Source: CAZXFH01 sp964640055
GTDB lineage: Bacteria; Fidelibacterota; UBA2242; JAFGTP01
Direction of reading: 5' to 3'
NCBI GenBank assembly: GCA_964640055.1
Contig: CAZXFH010000026.1
Location: 1-46,628 of the forward strand
Length of the DNA stretch: 46,628 nucleotides
The notes beneath the pieces were generated by a model that worked only from the letters and a program-made list of their open reading frames with translations, was not told where the DNA came from and did no database searches. Every line of letters begins with the position of its first letter. The stretch's first letter is position 1. This document shows positions 18,451 to 28,620 of the stretch, in pieces. Position numbers and translations under genes: made by a program.

Positions 18451-20679
18451 ATGTACCATAAAAGAAACGCTCTTTATCTGTTTGTTATCCTTATCTGTTT
18501 CCTGACGAATCTTAATTTAACAAGGGCTGCCGAAACAGAAGAAACCTATTTCAAATTTACGGTCAAAGCCCGGGTAGAACTGGAAACCATCACCCGGTTA
18601 ATTTCCATTGATAAAGTGATTGGCGATACGGTTTATGCCTATGCCAATCAGCAGCAAATAGAGGTTTTTGAAAATTTAAACTATCTCTATCAAAAGTTGC
18701 CCCATCCGGGAACTTTAATTCAACCTGAGATGACAACTGATCCTGCTGAAGTGAAAGGCTGGGACGTATATCCAACTTATGATGCCTATGTGAGTTTAAT
18801 GAACCAATTTGCCAGTGGCTATCCAAATCTCTGTCAGCTGGTCAATATTGGCAGCTCTGTGGAAGGGCGATCCCTTTTATTTGTGAAAATATCGGATAAT
18901 GTGGATCAAGCTGAGGATGAGCCGGAATTCATGTATACTGCCACCATGCACGGGGACGAAACCTGCGGCTTTATGTTAATGTTGCGGCTGATCGATTATT
19001 TACTCTCCAATTACGGCGTTGATACCCAGGTGACCGAGCTGGTCAATAACAGTGAGATCTGGATTAATCCCCTGGCCAATCCGGACGGAACCTATAACAG
19101 TGGTAACCATACCGTATACGGTGCCACCCGTTATAATGCCAATGGGGTCGATCTCAACCGCAATTTCAAGGAGCCTGATGAAGGCGATCACCCGGACGGC
19201 AATGCCTGGCAACCGGAAACGATTGCCATGATGGATTTTGCTGCGGACCACCATTTTGTCCATTCGGCGAATTTTCATGGCGGCGCAGAGGTGGTCAATT
19301 ATCCCTGGGACACCTGGCCGGATCTGCACGCCGATGACGACTGGTATCAGGATATTTCCCATGAATATGCCGATCTGGCCCAGGCTAACAGCCCTTATGG
19401 ATATATGGATGGTTTTGATGATGGGATTACCAATGGCTGGGACTGGTACACGGTTGCGGGCGGCCGGCAGGACTTCATGAACTATTTTCAGCGCTGCCGG
19501 GAAACCACCATTGAATTATCAAACACCAAACTTTTACCGGAATCAGAACTGAATAATCACTGGAATTATAACAAAGACGCCCTCCTGAATTACATGGACA
19601 ATGTGTTATCCGGTATCCGGGGCATTGTGACCGATATGTATGGGAATCCTTTAGCAGCGGAAATCACATTGGTTGACCATGATTTTACCAACAGCCAGGT
19701 ATGGACTGATCCGGCCGTGGGTGATTATCACCGCATGGTGGTGGCTGGAAATTATATCCTTATGGTTGATGCGTATGGCTATTCCCCAAAAATTATAGAA
19801 AATATTGACATTACTAATGATAAATCTACAATTGTCAATATTGAACTAGAAGAATTACCTGAAGATTTGAATCCAATTTTGGTGTTTGACCGGGATAGAA
19901 ATGTAAATAGTAGTTTTTATATACAGAAGTCTCTAGAAAATTTAAATCAAGTTGTTAATTATCGTTCTTCCTTACCGCCAGGTAGTATAGAAAGATATGC
20001 CGCTATTTTCATTTGCTTGGGTATTTATAATAAAAATGCAAATATTACGCCGACAGAAGCTAATAAGCTAATTAATTACTTGGACAACGGAGGCTGTTTG
20101 TATCTTGAAGGGGGAGATTTTTGGTATGATTCGGGTGTAACGTGCTTGAATTCCTACTTTGGTATTAATCCACTTGGTGACGGTTACGGTAACACCGATG
20201 GGGTGACGGGTTGCGATAGCAGCTTTATGCAGGACATCGCCTTTAATTATTATGGTGACAACAGTTATATGGATTCTTTATTAGCTGTTGGGACAGCCTT
20301 TCCGATTTTTTACAACCAGAATCCCTTTTATTATAACGGGATTGCCAATCAGACAGCGAATTATAAAACCGTGGGACTGAGCTTTGAATTTGGAGGAATC
20401 CCCAATACCTGGCAGGATTCGGTCATGTACCGCTATCTGAGTTACTTTGATATTGATACCAGTTTGGCACCTGATTATATTCTTGGTGACGTCAATCAGG
20501 ATGACATGATCAATGTAGTTGATATTGTTAAAGTTGTCAGTTTCATCTTACAAACTATTACTCCCAATGAACAAGAGATCCTGGCCGCGGATTACAATGC
20601 AGATGGTACGCTCACTGTAAATGATATTATGAGTATAGTCGCTTATATATTAAATTCCGGTAACAAGCTAGGATCCTAG
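18451..20679 (+). CDS. Secreted M14 zinc carboxypeptidase with dockerin-like C-terminus
   Basis: A complete 742-residue M14 enzyme, which removes C-terminal amino acids or processes peptides with a single zinc. A signal peptide covers about residues 1-26 (LFVILICFLTNLNLTRA). Zinc ligands are His167 and Glu170 in M-H-G-D-E and His276 in NFHGGAE; substrate-binding Arg237 is in GVDLNRNF; the catalytic Glu355 is in TTIELS. After the enzyme come one carboxypeptidase-regulatory-like domain (388-467), a glutamine-amidotransferase-like Rossmann segment (about 472-600; LYLEGGDFWYD) and two dockerin-like calcium repeats at the end (DVNQDDMINVVDIVKVV; ADYNADGTLTVNDIMSIV). It lacks the FlgD-Ig tail of its neighbours. 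The DNA for about residues 447-570 is far more AT-rich than the rest of the gene. It has the residues that the gene at 5259 has lost, so it is probably the working copy of the type. A purine-rich AAAAGGAAAAA precedes the start. Confidence 0.94.
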   Translation: MYHKRNALYLFVILICFLTNLNLTRAAETEETYFKFTVKARVELETITRLISIDKVIGDTVYAYANQQQIEVFENLNYLYQKLPHPGTLIQPEMTTDPAEVKGWDVYPTYDAYVSLMNQFASGYPNLCQLVNIGSSVEGRSLLFVKISDNVDQAEDEPEFMYTATMHGDETCGFMLMLRLIDYLLSNYGVDTQVTELVNNSEIWINPLANPDGTYNSGNHTVYGATRYNANGVDLNRNFKEPDEGDHPDGNAWQPETIAMMDFAADHHFVHSANFHGGAEVVNYPWDTWPDLHADDDWYQDISHEYADLAQANSPYGYMDGFDDGITNGWDWYTVAGGRQDFMNYFQRCRETTIELSNTKLLPESELNNHWNYNKDALLNYMDNVLSGIRGIVTDMYGNPLAAEITLVDHDFTNSQVWTDPAVGDYHRMVVAGNYILMVDAYGYSPKIIENIDITNDKSTIVNIELEELPEDLNPILVFDRDRNVNSSFYIQKSLENLNQVVNYRSSLPPGSIERYAAIFICLGIYNKNANITPTEANKLINYLDNGGCLYLEGGDFWYDSGVTCLNSYFGINPLGDGYGNTDGVTGCDSSFMQDIAFNYYGDNSYMDSLLAVGTAFPIFYNQNPFYYNGIANQTANYKTVGLSFEFGGIPNTWQDSVMYRYLSYFDIDTSLAPDYILGDVNQDDMINVVDIVKVVSFILQTITPNEQEILAADYNADGTLTVNDIMSIVAYILNSGNKLGS

Positions 20680-20688
20680 TATTCGGTG

Positions 20689-21360
20689 ATGGGAATCGTA
20701 AAATTAAACAAGCTTATACTGCTGGGCATTACATTGCCTCTTTTATGGGGTTGTGCTGCTCACCCTACCATTAGTCCGCAACCTTTGGCACCCGGCGAAA
20801 GCCTGAGTGGTATTGCATTTTCAGTTGAAAATGTTTGTCCGGTGTTTGTATACCGTCAGGGCATAACACCGAAAAGTGATCTGGGACTGCGGATCGGCAT
20901 TCCTTTTTATGGGTCTGGGATCGATTATTCCTACTGGGTCTATCAACGGGGCAATTTCAGTGATATTTTAAATTTTGGTTTTTCGCTGTCGCCGAATTCC
21001 AATTTTGATATGACCTATTATTCTTTACGGGTTTCCCCCCGGAAGGAAGGACGGTCCTTCTATTCCGGGTTCCGCGTTATGTACATTCCGCAGGGTATCA
21101 ACGGCCATCAGAGCTTCCGGGCCGGTTTCCTGGGCGGTATTTATTTTTCTGAAAATTTCGGTCTGGAGGCGGGCTATTTTCACGATTTTGATAAAGGGCA
21201 ACCGATTGAAAATCTATTGGCCAAAAAGCCGGCCGATGATCTGCCCTACCCGGTAATTACTGAATTCGGATTTCCCACGGAAAATTCCCGCTTGGTCGGT
21301 TTATCTGTCAAAGTGTTTTTGAACAGTAAGATCTTTACCAAAAAGGCGTGGAAGCCTTAA
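20689..21360 (+). CDS. Putative outer-membrane lipoprotein, beta-rich
   Basis: Starts at ATG 20689, nine bases after the carboxypeptidase stop, so probably co-transcribed and translationally coupled; a GTG three bases earlier is also in frame. The 223-residue product has a lipoprotein signal with lipobox L-L-W-G-C at about residue 22. The mature part alternates hydrophobic and polar residues with many Gly/Tyr/Phe (GLRIGIPFYGSGIDYSY, YSGFRVMYIPQG, FLGGIYFSENFGLEAGYF), typical of a small eight-stranded beta-barrel-like domain, and ends with a basic tail. I do not recognise a named family. Its place directly after a secreted peptidase suggests an envelope role but no function can be named. Confidence 0.75.
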   Translation: MGIVKLNKLILLGITLPLLWGCAAHPTISPQPLAPGESLSGIAFSVENVCPVFVYRQGITPKSDLGLRIGIPFYGSGIDYSYWVYQRGNFSDILNFGFSLSPNSNFDMTYYSLRVSPRKEGRSFYSGFRVMYIPQGINGHQSFRAGFLGGIYFSENFGLEAGYFHDFDKGQPIENLLAKKPADDLPYPVITEFGFPTENSRLVGLSVKVFLNSKIFTKKAWKP

Positions 21361-21454
21361 ATTCTTAATTTATTCCATTAACTACCGGATATTATGATCT
21401 TAGGAAGTGCGTTTTTAATGTTAACAGTAAAATATCTTAAGAGCCAACATACAT

Positions 21455-24400
21455 TTGAATAGGCTGGGTATTTTCGTTTTTTGTTTCACCTTTAGCATGC
21501 TTGCCTTTGCAGGCCAGCTGGTTTATGAAAAAGACAATGCCCCTTCCCAGATCCAATTATTGAAGGACTCGGAAACGGTTTTGGAAGTGGCAGTCGAGGT
21601 TAACCAATTGGAGAGTTTCGAGGTTAACACGCAACAGGGGACTTTTGCCCGAATCCATATTCCCGGTTATCATCACACCCAAACGCCGGGGGAGCCCCAG
21701 CTGCCGGTTATGAATACATTGATCGAGATTCCCTTTGGAGCGGATTTAGAGTATGAGATCGAGATATTGGATTATCAGGTTGAAACCCTTGATTTATCGG
21801 CATCAGGCATTGGGCATCCGCTATTGCCGGCTCAGCCATCGGTTTCGAAAAGTCAGGATCCCCGTGCGGTTCCGTTCCGATATAAACAAACCAGTTATGA
21901 ACGGGATGTCTTTTTAGGTGGCAACCTGGCCGAGCTAGACATACGCGGGATTATGCGCGATACCCGGTTGGCTCTATTAACTTTACGAGCTGTGCATTAT
22001 AATCCGGTGCGCGGGAAGTTGAAAATTTACCGGAAAATCAGTTTGGAAATCACTTTTAATGGAGCGGATTTAGTTAAAACTGCCCGCATGAAGGCCGCCT
22101 ATCAGTCACCCTATTTCAGTAAGGTATTATCAAGCAAGGTTTTGAATTACAAGACGGAAGCTTTGCAGAGTGAGTTGACGCGCTACCCGGTAAAATATGT
22201 CATTGTTGCTGATCCTCAATTTGAGACAGCCTTACAACCCTTTATCCAATGGAAACAGGAAAAAGGATTTCAGGTCATTGAAGGGTATACTGATGATCCA
22301 CAGATCGGTAATACCACGAGTTCAATTCAAAATTATCTGCATAATCTCTACGATCAGGGTACTGAGACCGATCCGGCGCCGACCTTTGTCCTCTTTGCCG
22401 GAGATGTCGGTCAGATTCCCGCTTTCAGTGGTACCGAAGGAGGGCATATTACCGACCTGTACTATTGTGAAGTCAATGGTGATATGCTGCCCGATATGTA
22501 TCATGGGCGCTTTTCTGCCCAGACCGTGGATCAATTGATGCCCCAAATAGAGAAGACCCTGTCCATGGAGCAGCTGGTTATCAGTGACGAGTCCTTTACA
22601 GGAAGGGCACTTTTGGTCGCAGGTTGGGATACCAAAGGCCATACTAAAGATTGGGGCCATACCCAAATTAACTACGGCACCCAATACTATTTTAATATAG
22701 ATTACAATTTTACCGATGTCTGGGATTTTCTGACCACGGGCAGCGGTCAGTTTGAAACGGAGATGTTCAATCATGCCAGTGAAGGGGTAACTTTTATAAA
22801 TTACACAGGCCATGGAAGCCGTTATTCCTGGGGCGATCCCTCTTTTACGATTAGTGATATCAATGCGTTACAGAATAGTGATAAATATCCCACGGTAGTG
22901 GGCAATTGCTGTTTGACCAATACCTTTGATAATGGTGAGTGTTTTGGCGAGGCCTGGTTACGTGCCGCAGATAAAGGTGCGGTCGGCTATATCGGCGGAA
23001 CGAACGCTACTTATTGGGATGAAGACCTCTGGTGGGGTGTGGGCCATCACACTATTCAGCAGGGGCAGGGAGGTGCACCGCCCGATTATGAGGATACCGG
23101 TATGGGCGCCTATGATGGCAACTTTGTGTTTGATTACAATACCCAGGCTGCGATGATCCTGGCGGGCAATCTGGCGGTTGAGGAAGCCAACTCTTCCCGC
23201 CGGGACTATTACTGGGAGATTTATGAATTAATGGGTGATCCGTCCTATATGACCTACATGGGTACGCCTCGGGAAAACAATGTCGTACTCCCGGCGATCA
23301 TTCCGGTTGGAGCCAGCAATATTTTAGTGGAAGCGGATGCCGGTTCCTATATTGCTGTTTCCAAGGATGGTGAAATCCATGGCACCTTGTATCAAGAAAC
23401 CGGTGGCACTACGACCATGGGGATCGACCCTTTCCTGGAGCCGGGCCCGGCCAAAATTGTGATTACCGGGCAGAACAAGCAGCCGGTTATTGAAACGGTC
23501 AATGTGATTGTACCCTCAGTGGTTGCCGTAGAGCCTGATACCATTAATATAGCAGAGACCACTTCCGTTACGGTCACAGTATATCAGATCGACGGGACGA
23601 GCCCGATCCCGGATGTTGATGTCTGGGTAACGGGTTGGGGTGTGGATTCCGCAGCAGTACATGGCACCACAGGCAGCAGCGGAATGGTTACCTTTGACAT
23701 CACCCCGACTTATGGAGAACAGCTGCAAATATTGGGGAAACGGCCGGCGGATGATTACCTGCTTTTTGATGAAGATCTTTTTGTCAGTGGTGGTATGATG
23801 TTGACTTTTCCCAATATCACGGCGAGTGTACCATCTATCGGGCTTTTTAATCGGCTGACCCCCTATTACGAGGGACAGCTTATTTCTTCTGCTACAGAGG
23901 AAGCAACCACGCTTTTGGCCCGCGGATGCGGAGTCAATGCCGCGGTTGATGATACCCTGCTGGTGGTGACCCCGCAAACAGGGGGTGATCTCAGGGCTGT
24001 GATTGCCAAGCCGGGCTACCAGGTTTATACCGCAACAGTGCCGGTGGAAATTGTCTATGGAACCATTAATGGTATTGTAAGAGATGCAGCACAGCAAGGC
24101 ATTGCCGGTGCCCATATCAAAGGCTATGCTCCGGATCAGCTGGATGAACCGCTCTTCACCTGTGAGACGGCGGCCAATGGTACCTTTTCTGTGGATGGGG
24201 AGTTTGCTGTGGGGAACTACGTGCTCGCAGTTGAAAAATTTGGTTACTTACCTGCTTCCCAAGAAATTTTCCTGCAATATGGCAGTAATAATTGGTATGT
24301 GGATCTTGGGGCAGCCCCCTCCGGTATTCTCTCGGGAATAGTCACCGAAAGTGAGAGCGGAACACCCTTGGATGCCACGCTTAAAATATTCCGTCAGTCA

Positions 24401-26833
24401 GGAGAAGAATGGGTACTATATACCTCGGTTATCACCGAAGTCGCTACAGGTGGCAGCTATGGGGTCAATCTACCCTACTTTACCTATCAGATCAAGGTGT
24501 CTGATATGCATCATATTTCCCAGACCAGTCTGATATCCCTAAACAGTGAATCCCAGACGCTGGATTTTTCACTAACCCCTACTTCGGGAAATATCCTGGT
24601 CATCGATGATGACTCTGGCAAGCGAACCGATTATAAGGTAAGCGCTGCAAACGGAAACCCGGTTTCAGAAAATTTTTATTTTAATACTGATAGCAAGGGT
24701 CAGTCGGCTGCTGAGATCGCTCAGGTGTTGACCGATTTGGGTTACTATGTAGTCCTGGAGGCTGTCGCTGAGACCGATGCCGCCAGCTGGGCAGATTATG
24801 ATCTGCTAATCTCTTCCTCAGGAGCCAACAGCGAGCCGATCAGTGATGATAATTATCTGAATTTATTAAAACAATACGTAAATGCCGGGGGTAAATTATT
24901 GATCGAAGGTGGAGAGCTGGGCTATGATATGGCCGGTTCTTCCGGAGATCCGGACTTTGCCCGGGATGTATTGCACATCAGTGCATGGGAAGCCGATAAT
25001 GCCGGGTCTCTTAATCAGGAATTGCCGGCGCATCCTATTGCCAGTCTGCCCAATACGATTCCCACAGAGCTGGGCATAAATTACAGCAGTTATGGTGATG
25101 AGGATGCCTGTACGCCAACGGCAGATGCCCAGATTGTCTATAGCAATAACAATAGCGCCGCTCAGGCGGGGATCATCGTCTATGACGATAACGAGATCGA
25201 CATTAGTGCCCAGATTGTTTTTTACACCTTTGCTTTTGACAAACTGGCCACAACCGCTACCCGGGCCGATCTGTTGGCTAATACAGTCCTCTATTTAATT
25301 ACACCCGAGATCCTGGGCAGTGGGATTTTGAGTGGTCGCGTGGATTTATTAGAAACCGAAATGGATGCCGCAGCCAGGGTGGAAATTTTAGGCACTGGCT
25401 TTGAGGCGTTTACCGATAATGATGGCAACTATATAATTGAGAATATTTATCCCGGTGTTTTTGATGTGCGGGCCTCCAAACCGGAATTTACCAGCCAGGT
25501 TATTACAGCGGTGAAAGTTGCTAACGACAGCACTACTCAGGATTTCAATTTTGCCCTGGCACCGCTGCAGCCTGTTTTTGTAGATGATTTTGAAGCCGGC
25601 CCCGATCTGTGGGAGTTGGAATCTCCCTGGGGCTTGACCCAGACCGCTTACAATTCACCCGATCATAGTCTGACGGACAGTCCGGATGGCAATTCACCGG
25701 AAAACCAGACCGGTTGGTCTGCTAATCTCGGGGTGCCGGTTGATATCGAAGCGGCTTCCGAAGGGCTTTTGCAATTCCGGCATCAATATGATATTGGTGC
25801 CGGCGATCAGGCCTTTGTGGAAATCAGCGGTGATGGCGCTTTCTGGGAATTGGTTAAGACTTTTCAGGGTGCGGCGGATTGGGAAAAGATCAATTTGAGT
25901 TTAACCAATTACATCGAACACGATGTATTATGGCTGCGGTTCCGGATGAAGACCGATGGTGTAGATAATCTAAATGGCTGGCATATAGACGATGTGAAGA
26001 TTCTGATGGATAGTGGTGATGTGTTAATCAGAGGGGATGTTACTCAGGATGGCAATCTTAATGTGGCTGATATCGTCAGGATCGTTGATTTTATTCTGAA
26101 TAATTCTCAGCCCACGCCTGTCGAATTCTGGTGTGCTGATATCAATAACGATCAGGATGTGAATGTTGAGGACATTGTGAAAATGGTTGATCTGATCTTG
26201 CATCCTCAGGGCCTGGCGCGCAGTCAATATCAACCGGCCGAGAAAATAACCCTCTACCGGCAGGGCAAACAGCTGCGGTATCAAAGCGATGGTGATATTG
26301 CCGGCCTGCAAATCGTGCTTGATAACGTTGGGCAGGACAAAATCTCCTGGGCACCTCAAATCGATATGCAAAAAGCTATGGCTAAAAATTTACAAACTGG
26401 TAAGCTTACAATCTTACTTTATAGTGTTAAAGGTCAGACCTTAAAACCTGGAGAGAAATCCTTACTGTTGTTGCCGGAGAAGGTAAATATTAAACAGGTA
26501 ATAGCCGCTGACCCTTATGGCAGGACAATCAAAGTTGAAATAAAACAACTACCTAGTGATTTTGCACTCCACCAGAACTATCCCAATCCTTTCAATCCCA
26601 CGACTACCATCAATTTTGATCTGCCCAAGACTACTCCGGTAAAGATCATTATTTATAATATGCTGGGTCAGAAAGTCAGAACACTAGTGAATACTGAGAA
26701 AAAGTATGGCTATCACAGGGTCCTTTGGAATGGGTTAACCGATCGTGGCGCAATGGTCAGTTCCGGTGTTTATATCTACCGGGTTGTGACCCCTGAATTC
26801 CAGAAAACCAGAAAAATGGTATTAATGAAATAA
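21455..26833 (+). CDS. Gingipain-like C25 cysteine peptidase with dockerin-like and FlgD-Ig-like C-terminal domains
   Basis: The frame opens after a stop at 21428-21430 and the only sensible start is TTG 21455, followed by a signal peptide (LGIFVFCFTFSMLAFA-G). Product: 1792 residues. A prodomain (about 20-240) precedes the C25 caspase-like domain (about 245-600), with catalytic His453 in NYTGHGS and the Cys in GNCCLTNTFD (485 or 486; spacing favours 486). Then come a C25-type Ig domain, carboxypeptidase-regulatory-like units near 869-948, 952-1038 and 1289-1368, a glutamine-amidotransferase-like segment (about 1046-1285; LLIEGGELGYD), a jelly-roll domain (about 1376-1518), dockerin-like repeats (1526-1584), a cohesin-like or linker beta domain (about 1597-1700) and the sorting domain with NYPNPFNPTTTINFDLP. 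C25 enzymes cut after Arg or Lys, but specificity cannot be assigned here. An intrinsic terminator follows. Confidence 0.92.
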   Translation: MNRLGIFVFCFTFSMLAFAGQLVYEKDNAPSQIQLLKDSETVLEVAVEVNQLESFEVNTQQGTFARIHIPGYHHTQTPGEPQLPVMNTLIEIPFGADLEYEIEILDYQVETLDLSASGIGHPLLPAQPSVSKSQDPRAVPFRYKQTSYERDVFLGGNLAELDIRGIMRDTRLALLTLRAVHYNPVRGKLKIYRKISLEITFNGADLVKTARMKAAYQSPYFSKVLSSKVLNYKTEALQSELTRYPVKYVIVADPQFETALQPFIQWKQEKGFQVIEGYTDDPQIGNTTSSIQNYLHNLYDQGTETDPAPTFVLFAGDVGQIPAFSGTEGGHITDLYYCEVNGDMLPDMYHGRFSAQTVDQLMPQIEKTLSMEQLVISDESFTGRALLVAGWDTKGHTKDWGHTQINYGTQYYFNIDYNFTDVWDFLTTGSGQFETEMFNHASEGVTFINYTGHGSRYSWGDPSFTISDINALQNSDKYPTVVGNCCLTNTFDNGECFGEAWLRAADKGAVGYIGGTNATYWDEDLWWGVGHHTIQQGQGGAPPDYEDTGMGAYDGNFVFDYNTQAAMILAGNLAVEEANSSRRDYYWEIYELMGDPSYMTYMGTPRENNVVLPAIIPVGASNILVEADAGSYIAVSKDGEIHGTLYQETGGTTTMGIDPFLEPGPAKIVITGQNKQPVIETVNVIVPSVVAVEPDTINIAETTSVTVTVYQIDGTSPIPDVDVWVTGWGVDSAAVHGTTGSSGMVTFDITPTYGEQLQILGKRPADDYLLFDEDLFVSGGMMLTFPNITASVPSIGLFNRLTPYYEGQLISSATEEATTLLARGCGVNAAVDDTLLVVTPQTGGDLRAVIAKPGYQVYTATVPVEIVYGTINGIVRDAAQQGIAGAHIKGYAPDQLDEPLFTCETAANGTFSVDGEFAVGNYVLAVEKFGYLPASQEIFLQYGSNNWYVDLGAAPSGILSGIVTESESGTPLDATLKIFRQSGEEWVLYTSVITEVATGGSYGVNLPYFTYQIKVSDMHHISQTSLISLNSESQTLDFSLTPTSGNILVIDDDSGKRTDYKVSAANGNPVSENFYFNTDSKGQSAAEIAQVLTDLGYYVVLEAVAETDAASWADYDLLISSSGANSEPISDDNYLNLLKQYVNAGGKLLIEGGELGYDMAGSSGDPDFARDVLHISAWEADNAGSLNQELPAHPIASLPNTIPTELGINYSSYGDEDACTPTADAQIVYSNNNSAAQAGIIVYDDNEIDISAQIVFYTFAFDKLATTATRADLLANTVLYLITPEILGSGILSGRVDLLETEMDAAARVEILGTGFEAFTDNDGNYIIENIYPGVFDVRASKPEFTSQVITAVKVANDSTTQDFNFALAPLQPVFVDDFEAGPDLWELESPWGLTQTAYNSPDHSLTDSPDGNSPENQTGWSANLGVPVDIEAASEGLLQFRHQYDIGAGDQAFVEISGDGAFWELVKTFQGAADWEKINLSLTNYIEHDVLWLRFRMKTDGVDNLNGWHIDDVKILMDSGDVLIRGDVTQDGNLNVADIVRIVDFILNNSQPTPVEFWCADINNDQDVNVEDIVKMVDLILHPQGLARSQYQPAEKITLYRQGKQLRYQSDGDIAGLQIVLDNVGQDKISWAPQIDMQKAMAKNLQTGKLTILLYSVKGQTLKPGEKSLLLLPEKVNIKQVIAADPYGRTIKVEIKQLPSDFALHQNYPNPFNPTTTINFDLPKTTPVKIIIYNMLGQKVRTLVNTEKKYGYHRVLWNGLTDRGAMVSSGVYIYRVVTPEFQKTRKMVLMK

Positions 26834-26856
26834 AGCGATCAGACAAGCGGATACTT

Positions 26857-26890
26857 AAGAGCCTCTTCTTAGCGGAAGAGGCTCTTTTTT
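26857..26890 (+). terminator. Rho-independent terminator
   Basis: AAGAGCCTCTTC 26857-26868 pairs perfectly with GAAGAGGCTCTT 26875-26886 across a six-base loop, followed by TTTT. It lies 24 bases after the C25 peptidase stop and isolates that gene from htrA. Confidence 0.95.
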
Positions 26891-27080
26891 ATAATCATAT
26901 TATTTGTCGGACAGAAGGATCCGCGTTTATATAGCCCTTGATATTTTTGGCTTAAATGTTTAATTTAAAAGTGTTTAGAGCTGAAAATGATCAAGCGCTT
27001 CCGGGGGTAAAAAATTTTATTGAAACCATCAAAAATAAAGTCAGTATAAGGGACAGTGAAAATAGGAGGTCATCATATTT

Positions 27081-28589
27081 ATGAATTTTAAACGTGTTAT
27101 TGTTGTGCTTTTGCTAATCGTGGCGGGTTATTTTATCGCCACCCATTTTTTTACCGACGAGCCCGAACGAGTGGTTGTATTTGAAGGACAATCCAACAGT
27201 GTTCAGCATGAGATTGTTCCGGCCAGCCGTATGCAGGGTGGCGAATTGCCTTCCATGGCCGCTTTTAATGACGCTTTTGTTAATATTGCCAAAAAGGTCA
27301 GTCCTTCTGTCGTGACCATTACCGCTGAAAAAGTCATCAAGACGGAAAGTATACCCCGTTTTCCGGGATTTGATGATGAATTTTTTGAACGTTTTTTTGA
27401 TATGCCTTCACCCCGCAGGGAGATGCGCACGACTGCGCTGGGATCAGGAGTGATCGTTGACAAAAAGGGCTATATTCTGACCAATTATCATGTGGTCGCT
27501 AAAGGTGAAAAGATCCATGTTGAACTGCTCGATGAAAAAGAGTATGAGGGGGAGATCATTGGTACTGATCAGCGCTCTGATCTGGCAGTGATCAAAATTG
27601 ACCCTGATGAGGAGTTAACCCCGGCGGTGCTAGGTGATTCCGAGCAGTTACAGGTTGGCGAATGGGTTGTGGCTATCGGTTCGCCCTTATCCCAGACCCT
27701 TGCCAATACAGTGACCGCCGGGATTGTCAGTGCCAAGGGACGCAGCCAGATCGTGCAGCAGAACCGCTACGAATCATTTATTCAGACTGATGCGGCGATT
27801 AACCCGGGAAACAGTGGCGGCGCGCTGGTCAATATGTATGGCGAATTGGTCGGTATTAATACGGCGATTGCCACCAGTGGTGCCATGCGCGGTAATATCG
27901 GCATTGGCTTTGCCATTCCCATCAACTTAGCCAAAAGGATAATGACTGATCTGATTGAAAAGGGCAAGGTTGTACGTGCTTGGTTAGGGGTGTACATTCA
28001 GGATATTGATGAACAATTTGCCGAAGCCCTGGATCTGAAAACCCGCAAGGGAGCTTTAATCAGCGATGTAGTTCCGGATAGTCCCGCTGATAAAGCCGGA
28101 CTGCAGCGCCAGGATGTGGTTGTTGAATACAATAATAGGGAAGTCAAGGATGCAGGCCATCTTCAGTATTTAGTCGGGAATAGTGATATCGGTGAAAAAG
28201 TGGAGTTGGCCATTATACGTAATGGTAAAGAGCAGACAATAACCGTTAAACTGGTTGAAATGCCTGAAGAGCAGGAAATGGCTGCAGCGGAGAAAGAAGG
28301 AGAAGCCGCTGAACTGGGTATCACCGTACGGGAATTAACCCCGGCGCTGGCGAAAGAATTTGGTTACAGCCCGAAAGAAGCAGGTGTTCTGGTTGTCAAT
28401 CTGGAAAGAGGCACTGAGGCTGCGGAGAAATTACAGCGCGGTGATATCATCAAACGGATCGGCAATGTCATCATCGAGGATATCAATGATTACCAGCAGG
28501 CGCTGCAGAATATCAGAAAAGAAGTGATCCTGATGTTAGTCAAGCGAGGTAAAAACACCTTTTTCATTACTCTTGAACGAACTGAATAA
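27081..28589 (+). CDS. HtrA/Deg-family serine protease with two PDZ domains
   Basis: 502 residues, the usual length of a periplasmic Do-like protease that degrades or refolds misfolded envelope proteins. An N-terminal hydrophobic segment (about 5-22) acts as signal peptide or anchor. The trypsin-like domain has the full triad: His137 in TNYHVVA, Asp167 in DQRSDLAVIKID and Ser245 in NPGNSGGALV. PDZ1 spans about 290-385 (WLGVYIQDIDEQF onward) and PDZ2 about 405-500. A Met/Phe-rich loop (FDDEFFERFFDMPSP, 97-111) matches the LA loop seen in Deg proteins. The ribosome-binding site AGGAGGT is at 27065-27071. Terminators on both sides make it a single-gene unit. With so many large exported beta proteins next door, envelope quality control is a fitting role. 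Confidence 0.95.
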   Translation: MNFKRVIVVLLLIVAGYFIATHFFTDEPERVVVFEGQSNSVQHEIVPASRMQGGELPSMAAFNDAFVNIAKKVSPSVVTITAEKVIKTESIPRFPGFDDEFFERFFDMPSPRREMRTTALGSGVIVDKKGYILTNYHVVAKGEKIHVELLDEKEYEGEIIGTDQRSDLAVIKIDPDEELTPAVLGDSEQLQVGEWVVAIGSPLSQTLANTVTAGIVSAKGRSQIVQQNRYESFIQTDAAINPGNSGGALVNMYGELVGINTAIATSGAMRGNIGIGFAIPINLAKRIMTDLIEKGKVVRAWLGVYIQDIDEQFAEALDLKTRKGALISDVVPDSPADKAGLQRQDVVVEYNNREVKDAGHLQYLVGNSDIGEKVELAIIRNGKEQTITVKLVEMPEEQEMAAAEKEGEAAELGITVRELTPALAKEFGYSPKEAGVLVVNLERGTEAAEKLQRGDIIKRIGNVIIEDINDYQQALQNIRKEVILMLVKRGKNTFFITLERTE

Positions 28590-28620
28590 ATTTCTGTTTT
28601 AGGTCAGTTGTTCAACATAA

